Source: Oceanisphaera psychrotolerans (GTDB lineage Bacteria; Pseudomonadota; Gammaproteobacteria; Enterobacterales; Aeromonadaceae). Taken from it: a stretch of DNA of 64,000 nt. Under the pieces are notes generated by a model. That model saw only the letters and a list, made by a program, of their open reading frames with translations. It ran no database searches and had not been told where the DNA came from. Numbering within the stretch: the first letter of the stretch is position 1; every line of letters begins with the position of its first letter. Positions 21,915-30,846 of this stretch are shown one piece after another. The position numbers and the translations under genes are program-made. The stretch spans positions 186,001 through 250,000 of the forward strand of contig NZ_MDKE01000011.1 in NCBI RefSeq assembly GCF_001870485.1. The letters are read 5' to 3'.

Positions 21915-22115
21915 ATGATCAAATGGCTGTTATTTTTACTGATCGCCTTTTTTCTGGCGAGCGAGGTCAATCTGAATACCTCACTCTATCGCTACGAAGA
22001 CAATCAGATTGAAATTACCTTCCCGGTCTGGCAAACCGACACCCCCTGGTACTACATGAAGTGGAACCCGGCCAAGGAGGAGTTTATTCATCACCGCGGC
22101 CCCAAAGCCGGATAG
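21915..22115 (+). CDS. Small membrane-anchored protein, unknown
   Basis: 66 residues, GAGGGA 7 bases before the ATG. One N-terminal membrane segment or uncleaved signal (MIKWLLFLLIAFFLASEV), then an acidic/aromatic domain (YRYEDNQIEITFP, TPWYYMKWNP). I do not recognise the family. It lies 45 bases after zur and before a strong terminator, so it is probably cotranscribed with zur. Confidence 0.65.
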   Translation: MIKWLLFLLIAFFLASEVNLNTSLYRYEDNQIEITFPVWQTDTPWYYMKWNPAKEEFIHHRGPKAG

Positions 22116-22120
22116 ATACA

Positions 22121-22169
22121 AAAAAGGCCGGATGACCGGAGCAGCCTGGCTCCGGTCATCCGGCCTTTT
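22121..22169. terminator. Strong bidirectional terminator
   Basis: A 21-bp perfect stem (AAAAGGCCGGATGACCGGAG and its complement) with a 6-base loop, A-run on one side and T-run on the other; ends both the zur unit and the dnaB-alr unit. Confidence 0.9.
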
Positions 22170-22184
22170 GACGTCTGGCGTCGC

Positions 22185-23273
22185 TCAGTCGATGTATTCG
22201 AGTCGCGGCCGCGCCGTCATGCGGGTGACCAGCTCGTAGGCGATGGTGCCGACGTGACGGGCCACTTCCTCCGCCGCCAGGCCTTCGCCCCACAGCAGCA
22301 CCTCGTCACCGACCCGGTCGGTGGCCTCCGGCCCCAGATCGACGGTGGCCATGTCCATCGACACCCGGCCCGCCAGCGGCACCCGGCGGCCGTTGATCAG
22401 CACCGGTGTTCCCGCCGGTGCCATGCGCGGATAACCGTCACCGTAACCGACGGCAATCACCCCGATACGGGTATCACGCGGGCTCACCCAGGAGCCGGCA
22501 TAACCGACCGGTTCACCGGCCTTGTGCTCACGCACCGCAATCAGGCTGGTGGTGAAATTCATCGCCGGACGCAGGCCGACATCGGTGCCCTGCTGGTCAC
22601 CAAAGGGCGTGATGCCGTAGAGCATGATACCGGGACGGATATAATCGGCGTGGGCGTCGGGAAAGGCCATGACACCGGCAGAATTGCACAGGGCCGTGGC
22701 CTTGACCTTGCCGGCGGTCACCTGCTTGAAGCGGGCAATCTGCGCCTCGGTCACCGCATGCTGATCGGGCTCGTCGGCCCGGGCAAAGTGGGTCATGGCA
22801 TTGACCGGCTGCACCACCTGGGCAATGGCCGCCAGCCGGGCGAAGACCTCGTCGGCCTGCTCGGGGCTGAAGCCAACCCGATGCATGCCCGAGTCGATTT
22901 TCACCCATACCGTGACCGGAGCCGCCAGCGGCGTCTGTTCCAGCACTTCGAGCTGGGCAAACTGATGAATACAGAGATGGAAGTCGTTAAGTGCGGCAAA
23001 CTCGAGCTGGGCCCGGTTGAAAAAACCTTCCAGTAGCAGGATCGGCTGGCGAATGCCGCCGGCACGCAATTTTTGTGCTTCTTCAAAACGGGCGACGGCA
23101 AACAGATCGGCGTCGTCCTTGAGTGCCGCCGCCACCGTCAAATCGCCGTGGCCATAGGCATTGGCTTTCACTACCGCAATTGCCTTGGCCGTGGGGGCCA
23201 GCTGCCTGGCTACATTCAGGTTATGCCGAACTGCGTCCAGGCTGATGCGGGCCACCGCCCCGTGTGCATCCAT
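22185..23273 (-). CDS. alr: Alanine racemase
   Basis: PLP enzyme making D-alanine for peptidoglycan. 362 residues. Seen: PLP lysine in VVKANAYGHG near residue 37, MHRVGF, RPGIMLYGI, and the catalytic Tyr of the second subunit in VGYGDGYPR near 255. AAGGAGCAGAG precedes the ATG. It starts 9 bases after the dnaB stop, so the two are cotranscribed. Confidence 0.96.
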   Translation of the reverse strand: MDAHGAVARISLDAVRHNLNVARQLAPTAKAIAVVKANAYGHGDLTVAAALKDDADLFAVARFEEAQKLRAGGIRQPILLLEGFFNRAQLEFAALNDFHLCIHQFAQLEVLEQTPLAAPVTVWVKIDSGMHRVGFSPEQADEVFARLAAIAQVVQPVNAMTHFARADEPDQHAVTEAQIARFKQVTAGKVKATALCNSAGVMAFPDAHADYIRPGIMLYGITPFGDQQGTDVGLRPAMNFTTSLIAVREHKAGEPVGYAGSWVSPRDTRIGVIAVGYGDGYPRMAPAGTPVLINGRRVPLAGRVSMDMATVDLGPEATDRVGDEVLLWGEGLAAEEVARHVGTIAYELVTRMTARPRLEYID

Positions 23274-23282
23274 CTCTGCTCC

Positions 23283-24677
23283 TTAATAATCATCATCGAA
23301 ATCCGGCCCGGCGTAGTTGTCGAAGCGGGAAAACTGCCCCTGAAACGTCAGCCGAACCTTGCCTATGGGTCCGTTCCGTTGCTTGCCGATGATGATTTCG
23401 GCGATGCCTTTCTCCGGGCTGTCGTCATGGTAGACCTCGTCCCGGTAGATAAACATGATCAAGTCGGCGTCCTGCTCGATGGAGCCGGACTCCCGCAGAT
23501 CCGAGTTCACCGGACGCTTGTCGGCCCGCTGTTCCAGGCTTCGGTTAAGCTGAGACAGCGCGATCACCGGCACCTGCAGCTCCTTGGCCAGCGCCTTGAG
23601 CGAGCGGGAGATTTCGGCGATTTCCAGCGTCCGATTATCGGACAGACTGGGCACCGTCATCAGCTGCAGATAATCGATCATGATCATGCTGATGCCCCCG
23701 TGTTCCCGCGCCACACGCCGGGCGCGCGAGCGGACTTCGGTCGGCGTCAGGCCGGAAGAGTCGTCGATATAAAGCTGACCTTTTTCCAGCAGCATGCCCA
23801 TGGTCGAGGACAAACGGGCCCAGTCTTCATCATCCAGCTGCCCTGTTCGTATGCGGGTTTGATCGATACGCCCAAGGGAAGCAAGCATCCGCATAATAAT
23901 CTGCTCAGATGGCATTTCCAAGGAGAATATGAGCACAGGTTTGTCACTTGTCAGTGCAGCGTGCTCGCAAAGATTCATTGCAAAAGTCGTTTTACCCATA
24001 GAAGGTCGAGCTGCCACTATAATCAGGTCCGAAGACTGGAAGCCCGCAGTTTTTTTATCCAAATCCGAGTACCCGGAGGACACCCCGGTAATGCCCTGAT
24101 GAGGATTTTTATAGAGGTCTTCGATGCGATCTATGGTCTTTTCGAGCAGCACTCGCAGCGGTTGCGGCCCCTCGTTGACGTTGGTGCGGCTTTCGGCAAT
24201 CTTGAATACCTTGGTTTCGGCCAGATCCAGCAAGGCGGTGGAGTCGCGCCCCTGAGGATCGAAACCGGCCTCGGCAATCTCGTTGGCCACGGCGATCATT
24301 TCCCGTACCACCGCCCGCTCGCGCACTATGTCGGCATAGGCGCCGATATTGGCGGCGCTGGGCGTATTCTTGGCTATTTCCACCAGATAGGAGAAGCCAC
24401 CCACGGTGTCCAGCGCCTCGTGCCGCTCCAGTTCTTCCTGCACCGTGATCAGATCGATGGGGCTGTTGAGCTGACTGAGCCGCTGCATGGCCTGAAAGAT
24501 CAACCGGTGTGGACGGCTGTAAAAGTCCGGCTCCGCGACCTTTTCCGCCACCCGATCCCAGGCGTTGTTATCCAGCAGCAGACCGCCCAGCACGGATTGC
24601 TCCGCTTCGAAGGAATGGGGCGCCATCTTCAGCTGGGCCACGGCCTGATCGGCTTTGGTGACGGTTTTCTCGCTCAT
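23283..24677 (-). CDS. dnaB: Replicative DNA helicase DnaB
   Basis: Hexameric 5'-3' helicase of the replication fork. 464 residues. Seen: N-terminal domain (MAPHSFEAEQSVLGGLLLDN), linker, RecA-like core with Walker A ARPSMGKTTFA near 222, Walker B MIMIDYLQLM, arginine-finger region SQLNRSLEQRADKRP, and the C-terminal GQFSRFDN. The length matches E. coli DnaB and no intein is present. Confidence 0.97.
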   Translation of the reverse strand: MSEKTVTKADQAVAQLKMAPHSFEAEQSVLGGLLLDNNAWDRVAEKVAEPDFYSRPHRLIFQAMQRLSQLNSPIDLITVQEELERHEALDTVGGFSYLVEIAKNTPSAANIGAYADIVRERAVVREMIAVANEIAEAGFDPQGRDSTALLDLAETKVFKIAESRTNVNEGPQPLRVLLEKTIDRIEDLYKNPHQGITGVSSGYSDLDKKTAGFQSSDLIIVAARPSMGKTTFAMNLCEHAALTSDKPVLIFSLEMPSEQIIMRMLASLGRIDQTRIRTGQLDDEDWARLSSTMGMLLEKGQLYIDDSSGLTPTEVRSRARRVAREHGGISMIMIDYLQLMTVPSLSDNRTLEIAEISRSLKALAKELQVPVIALSQLNRSLEQRADKRPVNSDLRESGSIEQDADLIMFIYRDEVYHDDSPEKGIAEIIIGKQRNGPIGKVRLTFQGQFSRFDNYAGPDFDDDY

Positions 24678-24837
24678 CGGTTCTCTCTCTGATTCGGCAA
24701 ACGACTATTATCAGGATTTTTCACCGGCTCCGAAAGGCCCATTCTTGTCCTCACCCGGAAGCGCCTCGCCACGCGCACCGGAATGACCACCGTGAATGTC
24801 TGCCGGCAACTCCCGGCGCTGCGGCTTTAAACATCAG

Positions 24838-24865
24838 TTGACATAACATGTCGCTGCTTTAGGAT
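24838..24865 (+). promoter_or_regulatory. Candidate sigma-70 promoter of the Tim44-like gene
   Basis: TTGACA, 16-base spacer, TAGGAT, ending 30 bases before the start codon at 24896. Confidence 0.5.
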
Positions 24866-24895
24866 GTGACTAGTCTGTTACCCAAGGAAGCGATC

Positions 24896-25768
24896 ATGCG
24901 TAAATTTCTTGCCCTGTTTACCCTTATTTTTGCCGTTGGCCTCACCGCCACCGCTTTTGATGCCGAGGCCCGCAAGCTGGGCGGCGGCAGCCGCTCGGTC
25001 GGCAAGTCCTACAAGACGGCGCCCAGTCAGCCGGCAGCCCAGCAACAACAAACCGCCGGTAAAACCACCGCCGGCCAGACCCAGCAGCCGAAAAAATCCG
25101 GTCTGATGGGCGGCCTGCTCGGCGGCCTGCTGGCCGGCGGCCTGCTCGCCTGGATGCTCGGCTCCGGCGCCTTCGAAGGTTTCCAAATCATGGACTTCCT
25201 GATGATAGCGGGTCTGGCTCTGGCCGGTATCATGGTGTTCCGGGCGCTGCGCAAGAACAAGGCGCCGGCTCCCAGGGCGGCCTATAACGGCCCCCAGCAG
25301 TTTGAAGCACCGAAGCCGTTTAGCGCTCCCGGTCAGTCCGCTGCCAGCAGCAACGCCGCTTCCGGCTTCGCGCCCAGCGATGTACCCTTCGACCTGCCCC
25401 CGGGCTTCGACATGCAGGCATTTCTGCAGGGCTCTCGCGAACACTATCGCACCCTGCAGCAGGCATGGAACCAGAACGATCTGGAGAAAATCCGCGAATA
25501 CGTTACTCCCGAGCTGTTTGCCGAGCTGAGCCAGGAACGCGCCAAGCTGAGCGGCGACCAGCACACCGAGGTGATGTTCGTGGATGCCGAGCTGGTACGC
25601 GCCGACCACACTTCCTATCAGGCCCAGGTCAGCATCCAGTTCAGCGGTCGCTACCGCGACAGCCACGAAGGTGTCGAGCAGGACATCCGTGAGGTATGGC
25701 ACCTGGAGCGCGATCTGACCAAGGACAATGCGCCCTGGCTGATCGTCGGTCTGGAAGACAACGCCTAA
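24896..25768 (+). CDS. Tim44-like domain membrane protein
   Basis: 290 residues from MRKFLALFTLIFAVG, with AAGGA before the ATG. Seen: signal peptide or anchor (1-25), a low-complexity Gln/Lys/Thr linker, a Gly/Leu hydrophobic segment (GLLGGLLAGGLLAWMLG), a second membrane segment (IMDFLMIAGLALAGIMVFRAL), a flexible Pro/Ala linker, and a C-terminal Tim44-like fold (residues about 165-290: LQGSREHYRTLQQAWNQNDL, DIREVWHLERDL). Bacterial members have no settled role. Transcribed alone and divergent from dnaB. Confidence 0.85.
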   Translation: MRKFLALFTLIFAVGLTATAFDAEARKLGGGSRSVGKSYKTAPSQPAAQQQQTAGKTTAGQTQQPKKSGLMGGLLGGLLAGGLLAWMLGSGAFEGFQIMDFLMIAGLALAGIMVFRALRKNKAPAPRAAYNGPQQFEAPKPFSAPGQSAASSNAASGFAPSDVPFDLPPGFDMQAFLQGSREHYRTLQQAWNQNDLEKIREYVTPELFAELSQERAKLSGDQHTEVMFVDAELVRADHTSYQAQVSIQFSGRYRDSHEGVEQDIREVWHLERDLTKDNAPWLIVGLEDNA

Positions 25769-25790
25769 GCTTTTTCGCTGTGACATGACA

Positions 25791-25812
25791 AAGGCGCCCT
25801 CGGGCGCCTTTT
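25791..25812 (+). terminator. Rho-independent terminator of the Tim44-like gene
   Basis: AAGGCGCC stem, CTCG loop, GGCGCCTT stem followed by TT. Confidence 0.85.
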
Positions 25813-25935
25813 CTGTTGCTGATGGCCGGATAAAGTCCGGTGCTCGTTACTGGTAGCGAAAAATCAGACCAGGGGCCTGCTCCCTTTATCCGCCCTGATG
25901 CGGCGGCGTTTCTGTTGCGGCGTGGTCTGTTGGCA

Positions 25936-26069
25936 GGAATGAGGTTATGGCGTGTCGTGGGAGACGACGATATTCCTCTGATACCAATCTGAATAAAAAT
26001 CTGATCTTTCTCACGTCCGAACTCAGAGGCAACACAGCCACCTCCCACGACACGCCATAAACTCATCCC
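25936..26069. repeat. 28-bp inverted repeat around a 78-bp centre
   Basis: The arms 25936-25963 and 26042-26069 are reverse complements at 26 of 28 positions (core TTATGGCGTGTCGTGGGAG, perfect for 19). The centre contains a nested CCTCTGA/TCAGAGG pair. Confidence 0.85.
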
Positions 26070-26131
26070 TGAGGGCTCAGAAATGCCATCCGTGGCATTT
26101 CACGGTCGTGGGAGGTCGTCTCTGTTGCCTC
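26026..26131. repeat. Second, overlapping inverted repeat
   Basis: GAGGCAACA...ACCTCCCACGAC at 26026-26051 pairs with GTCGTGGGAGGT...TGTTGCCTC at 26105-26131, so the right arm of the first repeat can pair with either of two partners. A small perfect hairpin AAATGCCA-TCCG-TGGCATTT sits between at 26081-26100. Confidence 0.75.
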
Positions 26132-26205
26132 ATCCTGAGCTCCGAGTAGCCAGCAGGCAGTGCCAGCAGGTGACTCTGCAGCATCAAGGAGGGCAAAGGG
26201 ATCTG

Positions 26206-26243
26206 CTCAGCCGACCATCCGCACCACGGATGGTGCGGCTGAG
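26206..26243. repeat. Long hairpin in the gene-free stretch
   Basis: CTCAGCCG/ACCATCCG pairs with CGGATGGT/GCGGCTGAG, a 16-bp stem with a one-base bulge. No T-run follows, so it is not a standard terminator. Confidence 0.6.
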
Positions 26244-26533
26244 CCTCCAAGGATGGATTTACGGCGAGTCGGCGGAGTAGACCCATTGTCCGAGATAGGC
26301 ATAATCGTCAAAAAGATCAAATATTTAATGCGATGGATATGAGTTCAGGGCTAGAAAACGAGAACGCCGCCCACAGCCTCGCCGGAACGAACCGTTGCAG
26401 TCAGAACAAAGATACCGAGAGTGTTCTGCGGCAATACCCCATGGCGTGTCCACAAGAGCGCCCCTGTGGCCTCCTGAGGTACCGACACCTGATGATTGAT
26501 GCGCCCTGCTGTTAACGGGACTGTTATAAAAGC

Positions 26534-26557
26534 AAAAGGCGCCCGCGGGCGCCTTTT
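26534..26557 (-). terminator. Rho-independent terminator of oadGAB
   Basis: Perfect palindrome AAAAGGCGCCCG/CGGGCGCCTTTT, 35 bases after the oadB stop on the minus strand. Confidence 0.85.
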
Positions 26558-26591
26558 GTCTATCGGTAACAACCGTCAGAGCAATACCGGG

Positions 26592-27722
26592 TCAGCCGAC
26601 CAGTGCCAGCAGCACACCGGCGGCGACCGCCGAGCCCAGCACACCGGCGACGTTCGGGCCCATGGCGTGCATCAACAGGAAGTTCTGGTTGTTCGCTTCC
26701 AGTCCCACCTTGTTGACCACCCGGGCCGCCATCGGTACCGCCGACACACCCGCTGCACCGATCAAGGGGTTGACCTTGCCGCCGGACAGCTTGCACATCA
26801 GCTTGGCCATCAGCACGCCACCGGCGGTGCCGATGGAGAAGGCCACCGCGCCCAGTCCCAGTATCCCCAGGGTGTCGAGAGTCAGGAACTTGTCCGCCGA
26901 CAGCTTGGAACCCACCGCCAGTCCGAGGAAGATGGTGACGATGTTGATCAGCTCGTTCTGCGCCGTCTTGGACAACCGATCCACCACCCCGGATTCCTTC
27001 ATCAGGTTACCCAGACAGAACATACCGATCAGCGGAGCCGCCGACGGCAGGAACAGAATGGTCAGGGTCAGCACCATCAGCGGGAACAACACCTTCTCCC
27101 GCTTGCTCACATGACGCAGCTGCTCCATTTTGATCGCCCGCTCCTGTGGCGTGGTCAGCAGCTTCATGATCGGCGGCTGGATAATGGGCACCAGTGCCAT
27201 GTAGGAATAGGCCGCCACCGCAATGGCACCGAGCAAATCCGGCGCCAGTTTGGAGGCCAGGAAGATGGCCGTGGGGCCGTCGGCACCGCCGATGATGGCG
27301 ATGGCCGAGGCATCCGCCAGGGTAAAGTCAAACCCCGGCAGCGCGTTCAGCGCGATGGCACCGAACAGCGTGGCAAAGATGCCAAACTGTGCCGCCGCGC
27401 CCAGCAACAGCGTCTTGGGGTTGGCTATCAGGGCACCGAAGTCGGTCATTGCACCAACGCCCATGAAGATCAACAGCGGAAAGACGCCACTGCCGATACC
27501 CACCTCATAGACGTAATACAAGAGCCCGCCCGGCTCCGCCATGCCGGCATTGGGAATGTTGGCCAGCACACCACCGAAGCCGATGGGCAGCAACAGCAGG
27601 GGCTCGAAGCCCCTGGCGATGGCGAGATAGATCAGGCCCAGGCCCACCGCTATCATCACCAGCTGTTTCCAGTGAAAGTTGGCCAGGCCGGTTTCCTGCC
27701 ACAGGGTCAGTAACGAATCCAT
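26592..27722 (-). CDS. oadB: Oxaloacetate decarboxylase sodium pump, beta subunit
   Basis: Integral membrane subunit that decarboxylates carboxybiotin and exports Na+. 376 residues with about 9 membrane segments. Seen: [17 protein letters not shown] around residue 148-165 with the key Asp of the Na+ site, the [18 protein letters not shown] region carrying the second conserved site, and [18 protein letters not shown] at the C-terminus. Follows oadA by 9 bases. Confidence 0.95.
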   Translation of the reverse strand: MDSLLTLWQETGLANFHWKQLVMIAVGLGLIYLAIARGFEPLLLLPIGFGGVLANIPNAGMAEPGGLLYYVYEVGIGSGVFPLLIFMGVGAMTDFGALIANPKTLLLGAAAQFGIFATLFGAIALNALPGFDFTLADASAIAIIGGADGPTAIFLASKLAPDLLGAIAVAAYSYMALVPIIQPPIMKLLTTPQERAIKMEQLRHVSKREKVLFPLMVLTLTILFLPSAAPLIGMFCLGNLMKESGVVDRLSKTAQNELINIVTIFLGLAVGSKLSADKFLTLDTLGILGLGAVAFSIGTAGGVLMAKLMCKLSGGKVNPLIGAAGVSAVPMAARVVNKVGLEANNQNFLLMHAMGPNVAGVLGSAVAAGVLLALVG

Positions 27723-27731
27723 TTCTGCTCC

Positions 27732-29525
27732 TTAAGCCAGGTTGATCAGAGGGTCACCCACCGAGACGGCGTCCCCTTCCTTGACCAGCACATCAACCAC
27801 CTGTCCGGCTCTGGCGGCACGGACCTCGGTTTCCATCTTCATCGCTTCCAGGATCAGCAACACCTCGCCTTCCGCGACCTGAGTACCCGGCTTGGCCAGG
27901 ATCTTGAAGATATTGCCTGCCAGCGGCGCCGATACCGACTCTGCCGCACCACTGGGAGCGGCTACCGCAACCGGAGCGGCAGCCGGGGCTGCAGCGCCCT
28001 CTGCACGTACCGCGCTGATGCTGCCGGCCGGACCCACTTCCACCTCGAACACCTGGCCGTCAATCTTGACCGCGTAGACTTCGGCGCCACCCGCACTGGC
28101 GCGGGCTGCCTGCGGGGCTGCCACCGGCTCGGGCTCGGTACCGGGGGCCGGTTCGAAGGCGGAAGGATCGTCGCGATGACGGATAAATTTGAGACCAATC
28201 TGCGGAAACAGGGCATAGGTCAGCACGTCATCCACCTCGTCGGTGGCGACCCGCAGCTTTTCTTCTTTCGCCAGTGCCTGAAACTCGCCGGTCAGCTTGG
28301 CCAGTTCGTCGCTCAGCAGATCGGCCGGACGACAGGTGATCGCCTCGGCGCCGTCCAGCACCCGCTGTTGCAGCTCGGCATTCACCGGCGCCGGGGCCGC
28401 ACCATACTCGCCTTTCAGAATACCGGCGGTTTCCTTGGTGATGCTCTTGTAGCGCTCGCCGGTCAGGACGTTGATCACCGCCTGGGTGCCGACGATCTGG
28501 GAGGTCGGGGTAACCAGCGGAATAAAGCCGAGATCTTCCCGTACCCGGGGAATTTCCTTCAGCACCTCGTCCATTCTGTCGGCAGCGCCCTGCTCTTTCA
28601 GCTGGCCTTCCATGTTGGTGAGCATGCCACCCGGTACCTGAGCCAGCAGAATACGGGAGTCGATACCCTTGAGGCTGCCTTCGAATTTGGCGTATTTCTT
28701 GCGAACCTCACGAAAATAGGCCGCAATCTCTTCCAGCTTGGGCAGTTCCAGGCCGGTGTCGCGCTCGGAGCCTTCCACCATGGCCACCAGGGTTTCGGTG
28801 GGCGAATGACCGTAGGTCATGCTCATCGAGGAAATGGCGGTGTCCAGGATATCGATACCGGCGTCAATCGCCTTCATGTGCGTCGGCAGGCTCAAACCGG
28901 TAGTGGCGTGACAATGCAACGCCAACGGCAGCTTGACCTCGGCCTTGATACGCTTGATCAGCTTCTCTGCCTCATAGGGTTTGAGCAGACCGGACATGTC
29001 CTTGATACAGATGGAGTGACAACCCATGTCTTCCAGTTTTTTCGCCATGTCGACCCACATCTCCAAGGTATGCACCTTGGAAGTGGTATAGGAGATGGTG
29101 CCCTGAGCATGGCCCTCGACCGCTACCGTGGCCTTGATGGCGGTTTCCAGATTGCGCACATCGTTCATGGCATCGAAAATACGGAACACATCCATACCGT
29201 TGGTGCGGGCCCGCTCGACAAACTTGTACACCAGATCGTCGGCGTAATGGCGATAGCCCAGCAGGTTCTGGCCCCGCAGCAGCATCTGCTGCGGCGTTTT
29301 CGGCATCGCCTTTTTCAGGGCGCGCAGACGCTCCCAGGGATCTTCACCCAGATAACGAATACAGGCATCGAAGGTGGCACCACCCCAGGTTTCCAGCGAC
29401 CAGTAGCCGATATCATCCAGCTTCTCGGCGATGGGCAGCATATCTTCCAGTCGCAGGCGGGTGGCCAGCAGAGATTGATGGGCGTCACGCAGCACCACAT
29501 CGGTGATGGCAAGAGGTTTGGTCAT
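27732..29525 (-). CDS. oadA: Oxaloacetate decarboxylase, alpha subunit
   Basis: Carboxyltransferase and biotin carrier of the Na+-pumping complex. 597 residues. Seen: DRE-TIM barrel start [16 protein letters not shown], carboxyltransferase metal/His motif [12 protein letters not shown], conserved-carboxylase domain, an Ala/Pro linker (about 475-525), and the biotinyl domain with EAMKMETEV (biotin Lys near 564). GGAG precedes the ATG. Middle gene of oadGAB. Confidence 0.96.
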   Translation of the reverse strand: MTKPLAITDVVLRDAHQSLLATRLRLEDMLPIAEKLDDIGYWSLETWGGATFDACIRYLGEDPWERLRALKKAMPKTPQQMLLRGQNLLGYRHYADDLVYKFVERARTNGMDVFRIFDAMNDVRNLETAIKATVAVEGHAQGTISYTTSKVHTLEMWVDMAKKLEDMGCHSICIKDMSGLLKPYEAEKLIKRIKAEVKLPLALHCHATTGLSLPTHMKAIDAGIDILDTAISSMSMTYGHSPTETLVAMVEGSERDTGLELPKLEEIAAYFREVRKKYAKFEGSLKGIDSRILLAQVPGGMLTNMEGQLKEQGAADRMDEVLKEIPRVREDLGFIPLVTPTSQIVGTQAVINVLTGERYKSITKETAGILKGEYGAAPAPVNAELQQRVLDGAEAITCRPADLLSDELAKLTGEFQALAKEEKLRVATDEVDDVLTYALFPQIGLKFIRHRDDPSAFEPAPGTEPEPVAAPQAARASAGGAEVYAVKIDGQVFEVEVGPAGSISAVRAEGAAAPAAAPVAVAAPSGAAESVSAPLAGNIFKILAKPGTQVAEGEVLLILEAMKMETEVRAARAGQVVDVLVKEGDAVSVGDPLINLA

Positions 29526-29597
29526 TTGACGAGCTCCATATAAATTCCGTTAATTTTTGTTAAGTTCCGTTTGGTCAGTCCGTTCGATACTGCTGAC

Positions 29598-29840
29598 TCA
29601 GTCTTTTTTATTGTTTTTATATTGCTTGATGGCGGCGCTGATGGCGGCCATTTTTTGTGGACTCAGGCCATTACCGGCAGGCATGGCCGCGGCGGCAGCC
29701 GGGCTGGCTACCGGCTCGGCGGCGAACCGCGATAAGACCTTGATGGCAAGAATGGTGAGTGAGAGAAAGGCGAATACAAACGCCATGCCCAGCCCCATCA
29801 GTCCTGCCGCCTCGAGTAGTTGAGAAGAGACGTTGGTCAT
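29598..29840 (-). CDS. oadG: Oxaloacetate decarboxylase, gamma subunit
   Basis: Small membrane subunit that holds alpha and beta together. 80 residues from MTNVSSQLLEAAGLMGLGM; AAGGAG lies 8 bases upstream. Seen: a single membrane segment (about 8-33) with GMAFVFAFLSLTILAI, an Ala/Pro linker, and a soluble tail (LSPQKMAAISAAIKQYKN). First gene of the operon, as in other oad loci. Confidence 0.9.
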   Translation of the reverse strand: MTNVSSQLLEAAGLMGLGMAFVFAFLSLTILAIKVLSRFAAEPVASPAAAAAMPAGNGLSPQKMAAISAAIKQYKNNKKD

Positions 29841-30123
29841 CAGCATGCTCCTTGCTGTTCTGGATGCGGCGGAAAGAATACCCAGCTTGCAGCAGCATTG
29901 GCAACGTTGCATGTTCAGAAATGTCGTAAATATTACAAAAAATTAATGAATCATCGACACGAGTCACATTTAAAAGCGAAAAATAAGCATAAAAATTCAC
30001 TTGATGCCTGAAACAGTAATTCGCATACAAAGTGATGATGTGATTGGATAACGTTGTGGCTGGGTAAACAGGGGCAACCTGAAGGGACGAGCAGGAACGA
30101 CAGAAACCGGAACCGCAGAAACA

Positions 30124-30146
30124 GAAAAGCCGGCACAAGGCCGGCT
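30124..30146 (-). terminator. Terminator of the tRNA-Ser/tRNA-Arg unit
   Basis: AGCCGGC stem, five-base loop, GCCGGCT stem followed by TTTC on the minus strand, 9 bases past the tRNA-Arg end. Confidence 0.75.
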
Positions 30147-30154
30147 GTTCAATA

Positions 30155-30231
30155 TGGCGCATCCGGGAGGATTCGAACCTCCGACCGCTCGGTTCGTAGC
30201 CGAGTACTCTATCCAGCTGAGCTACGGATGC
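30155..30231 (-). tRNA. tRNA-Arg (ACG)
   Basis: 77 nt including encoded CCA. Acceptor GCATCCG/CGGATGC, D-arm AGCTCAGCTGGATAGAG, anticodon arm CTCGG-CTACGAA-CCGAG with anticodon ACG, T-arm GGAGG-TTCGAAT-CCTCC. Confidence 0.95.
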
Positions 30232-30236
30232 GTAAA

Positions 30237-30329
30237 TGGCGGTGAAGGAGGGATTCGAACCCTCGATGCGGGTATAAGCCGCATACTCCCTTAGCAGGGG
30301 AGCGCCTTCAGCCTCTCGGCCACCTCACC
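30237..30329 (-). tRNA. tRNA-Ser (GCT)
   Basis: 93 nt including CCA, with the long variable arm typical of serine tRNAs. Anticodon arm CTCCC-CTGCTAA-GGGAG (anticodon GCT), T-arm GAGGG-TTCGAAT-CCCTC. It lies upstream of tRNA-Arg, the same serV-argV order as in enterobacteria. Confidence 0.95.
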
Positions 30330-30344
30330 GTGTTTGCGGGGCGT

Positions 30345-30372
30345 ATATTAACGCCGGGCCAAAATAAGTCAA
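30345..30372 (-). promoter_or_regulatory. Promoter of the tRNA unit
   Basis: TTGACT, 16-base spacer, TAATAT on the minus strand, followed by the GC-rich stretch ACGCCCCGC, a discriminator of the kind associated with stringent control. Confidence 0.65.
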
Positions 30373-30463
30373 ACACTTTTCTTGCCCGAGCTTTTGTTTG
30401 AACAGTCTTTAAACACAACGAGTTAAAAGCAGCCAGTTCTAACAAAAATCACCCCGCTATCAC

Positions 30464-30655
30464 TCAGTACTGGCTGTCTTCGGCGGTGCCTTTCTCGGCC
30501 TGTATCCGCATGTAAATTTCTTCACGGTGCACAGATACTTCTTTCGGCGCGTTCACACCGATACGAACCTGGTTACCCTTAACACCTAGTACGGTTACGG
30601 TGACTTCGTCACCAATCATCAGGGTTTCCCCTACTCGTCGAGTCAAAATCAGCAT
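30464..30655 (-). CDS. csrA: CsrA global post-transcriptional regulator
   Basis: RNA-binding dimer that recognises GGA motifs in mRNA leaders. 63 residues beginning [18 protein letters not shown]. Seen: the RNA-contacting residues near L4/R6/R7 and the second surface [12 protein letters not shown] with R44. AGGAG precedes the ATG. Between alaS and tRNA-Ser, as in enterobacteria and aeromonads. Confidence 0.97.
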
Positions 30656-30773
30656 CTGGCTGCTCCTGTGTGCGCTATGTAATAGTCGAAAATGTTACTT
30701 ATTATCCGATAAAGGTGTTCAAAAACCTAGCCTTTCCCCTTCTAACAGATGGGGGGCCGTCGTCTTTAAATCA

Positions 30774-30798
30774 AGAGGCCTGTCGATGACAGGCCTCT
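30774..30798 (-). terminator. Hairpin after alaS
   Basis: An 11-bp perfect stem AGAGGCCTGTC with a 3-base loop, about 50 bases past the alaS stop. The following T-run on the minus strand is weak (TTGATTT). Confidence 0.55.
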
Positions 30799-30846
30799 GC
30801 TTATTGCCATTTATTGCCACAACGGCGTATTTTTACTCTTCCAGCA

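Larger units (their letters stand above)
25813..26533. other. Gene-free, repeat-rich intergenic stretch
   Basis: About 720 bases between the Tim44-like terminator and the oad terminator. No open frame in it has a credible start, RBS or recognisable protein. It carries several interlocking inverted repeats and hairpins listed separately. Structured RNA, decayed small mobile element and REP-like elements are all possible. Confidence 0.6.

Noticed and set aside
23073-24692. Long plus-strand open frame opposite dnaB
   Set aside because: Antisense shadow of dnaB without start signals or domains.
26333-26515. Short open frame in the repeat-rich intergenic stretch
   Set aside because: No RBS, biased composition and no conservation signal that I can see.
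28176-29543. 455-codon plus-strand open frame opposite oadA
   Set aside because: No RBS and no recognisable protein; oadA is clear.
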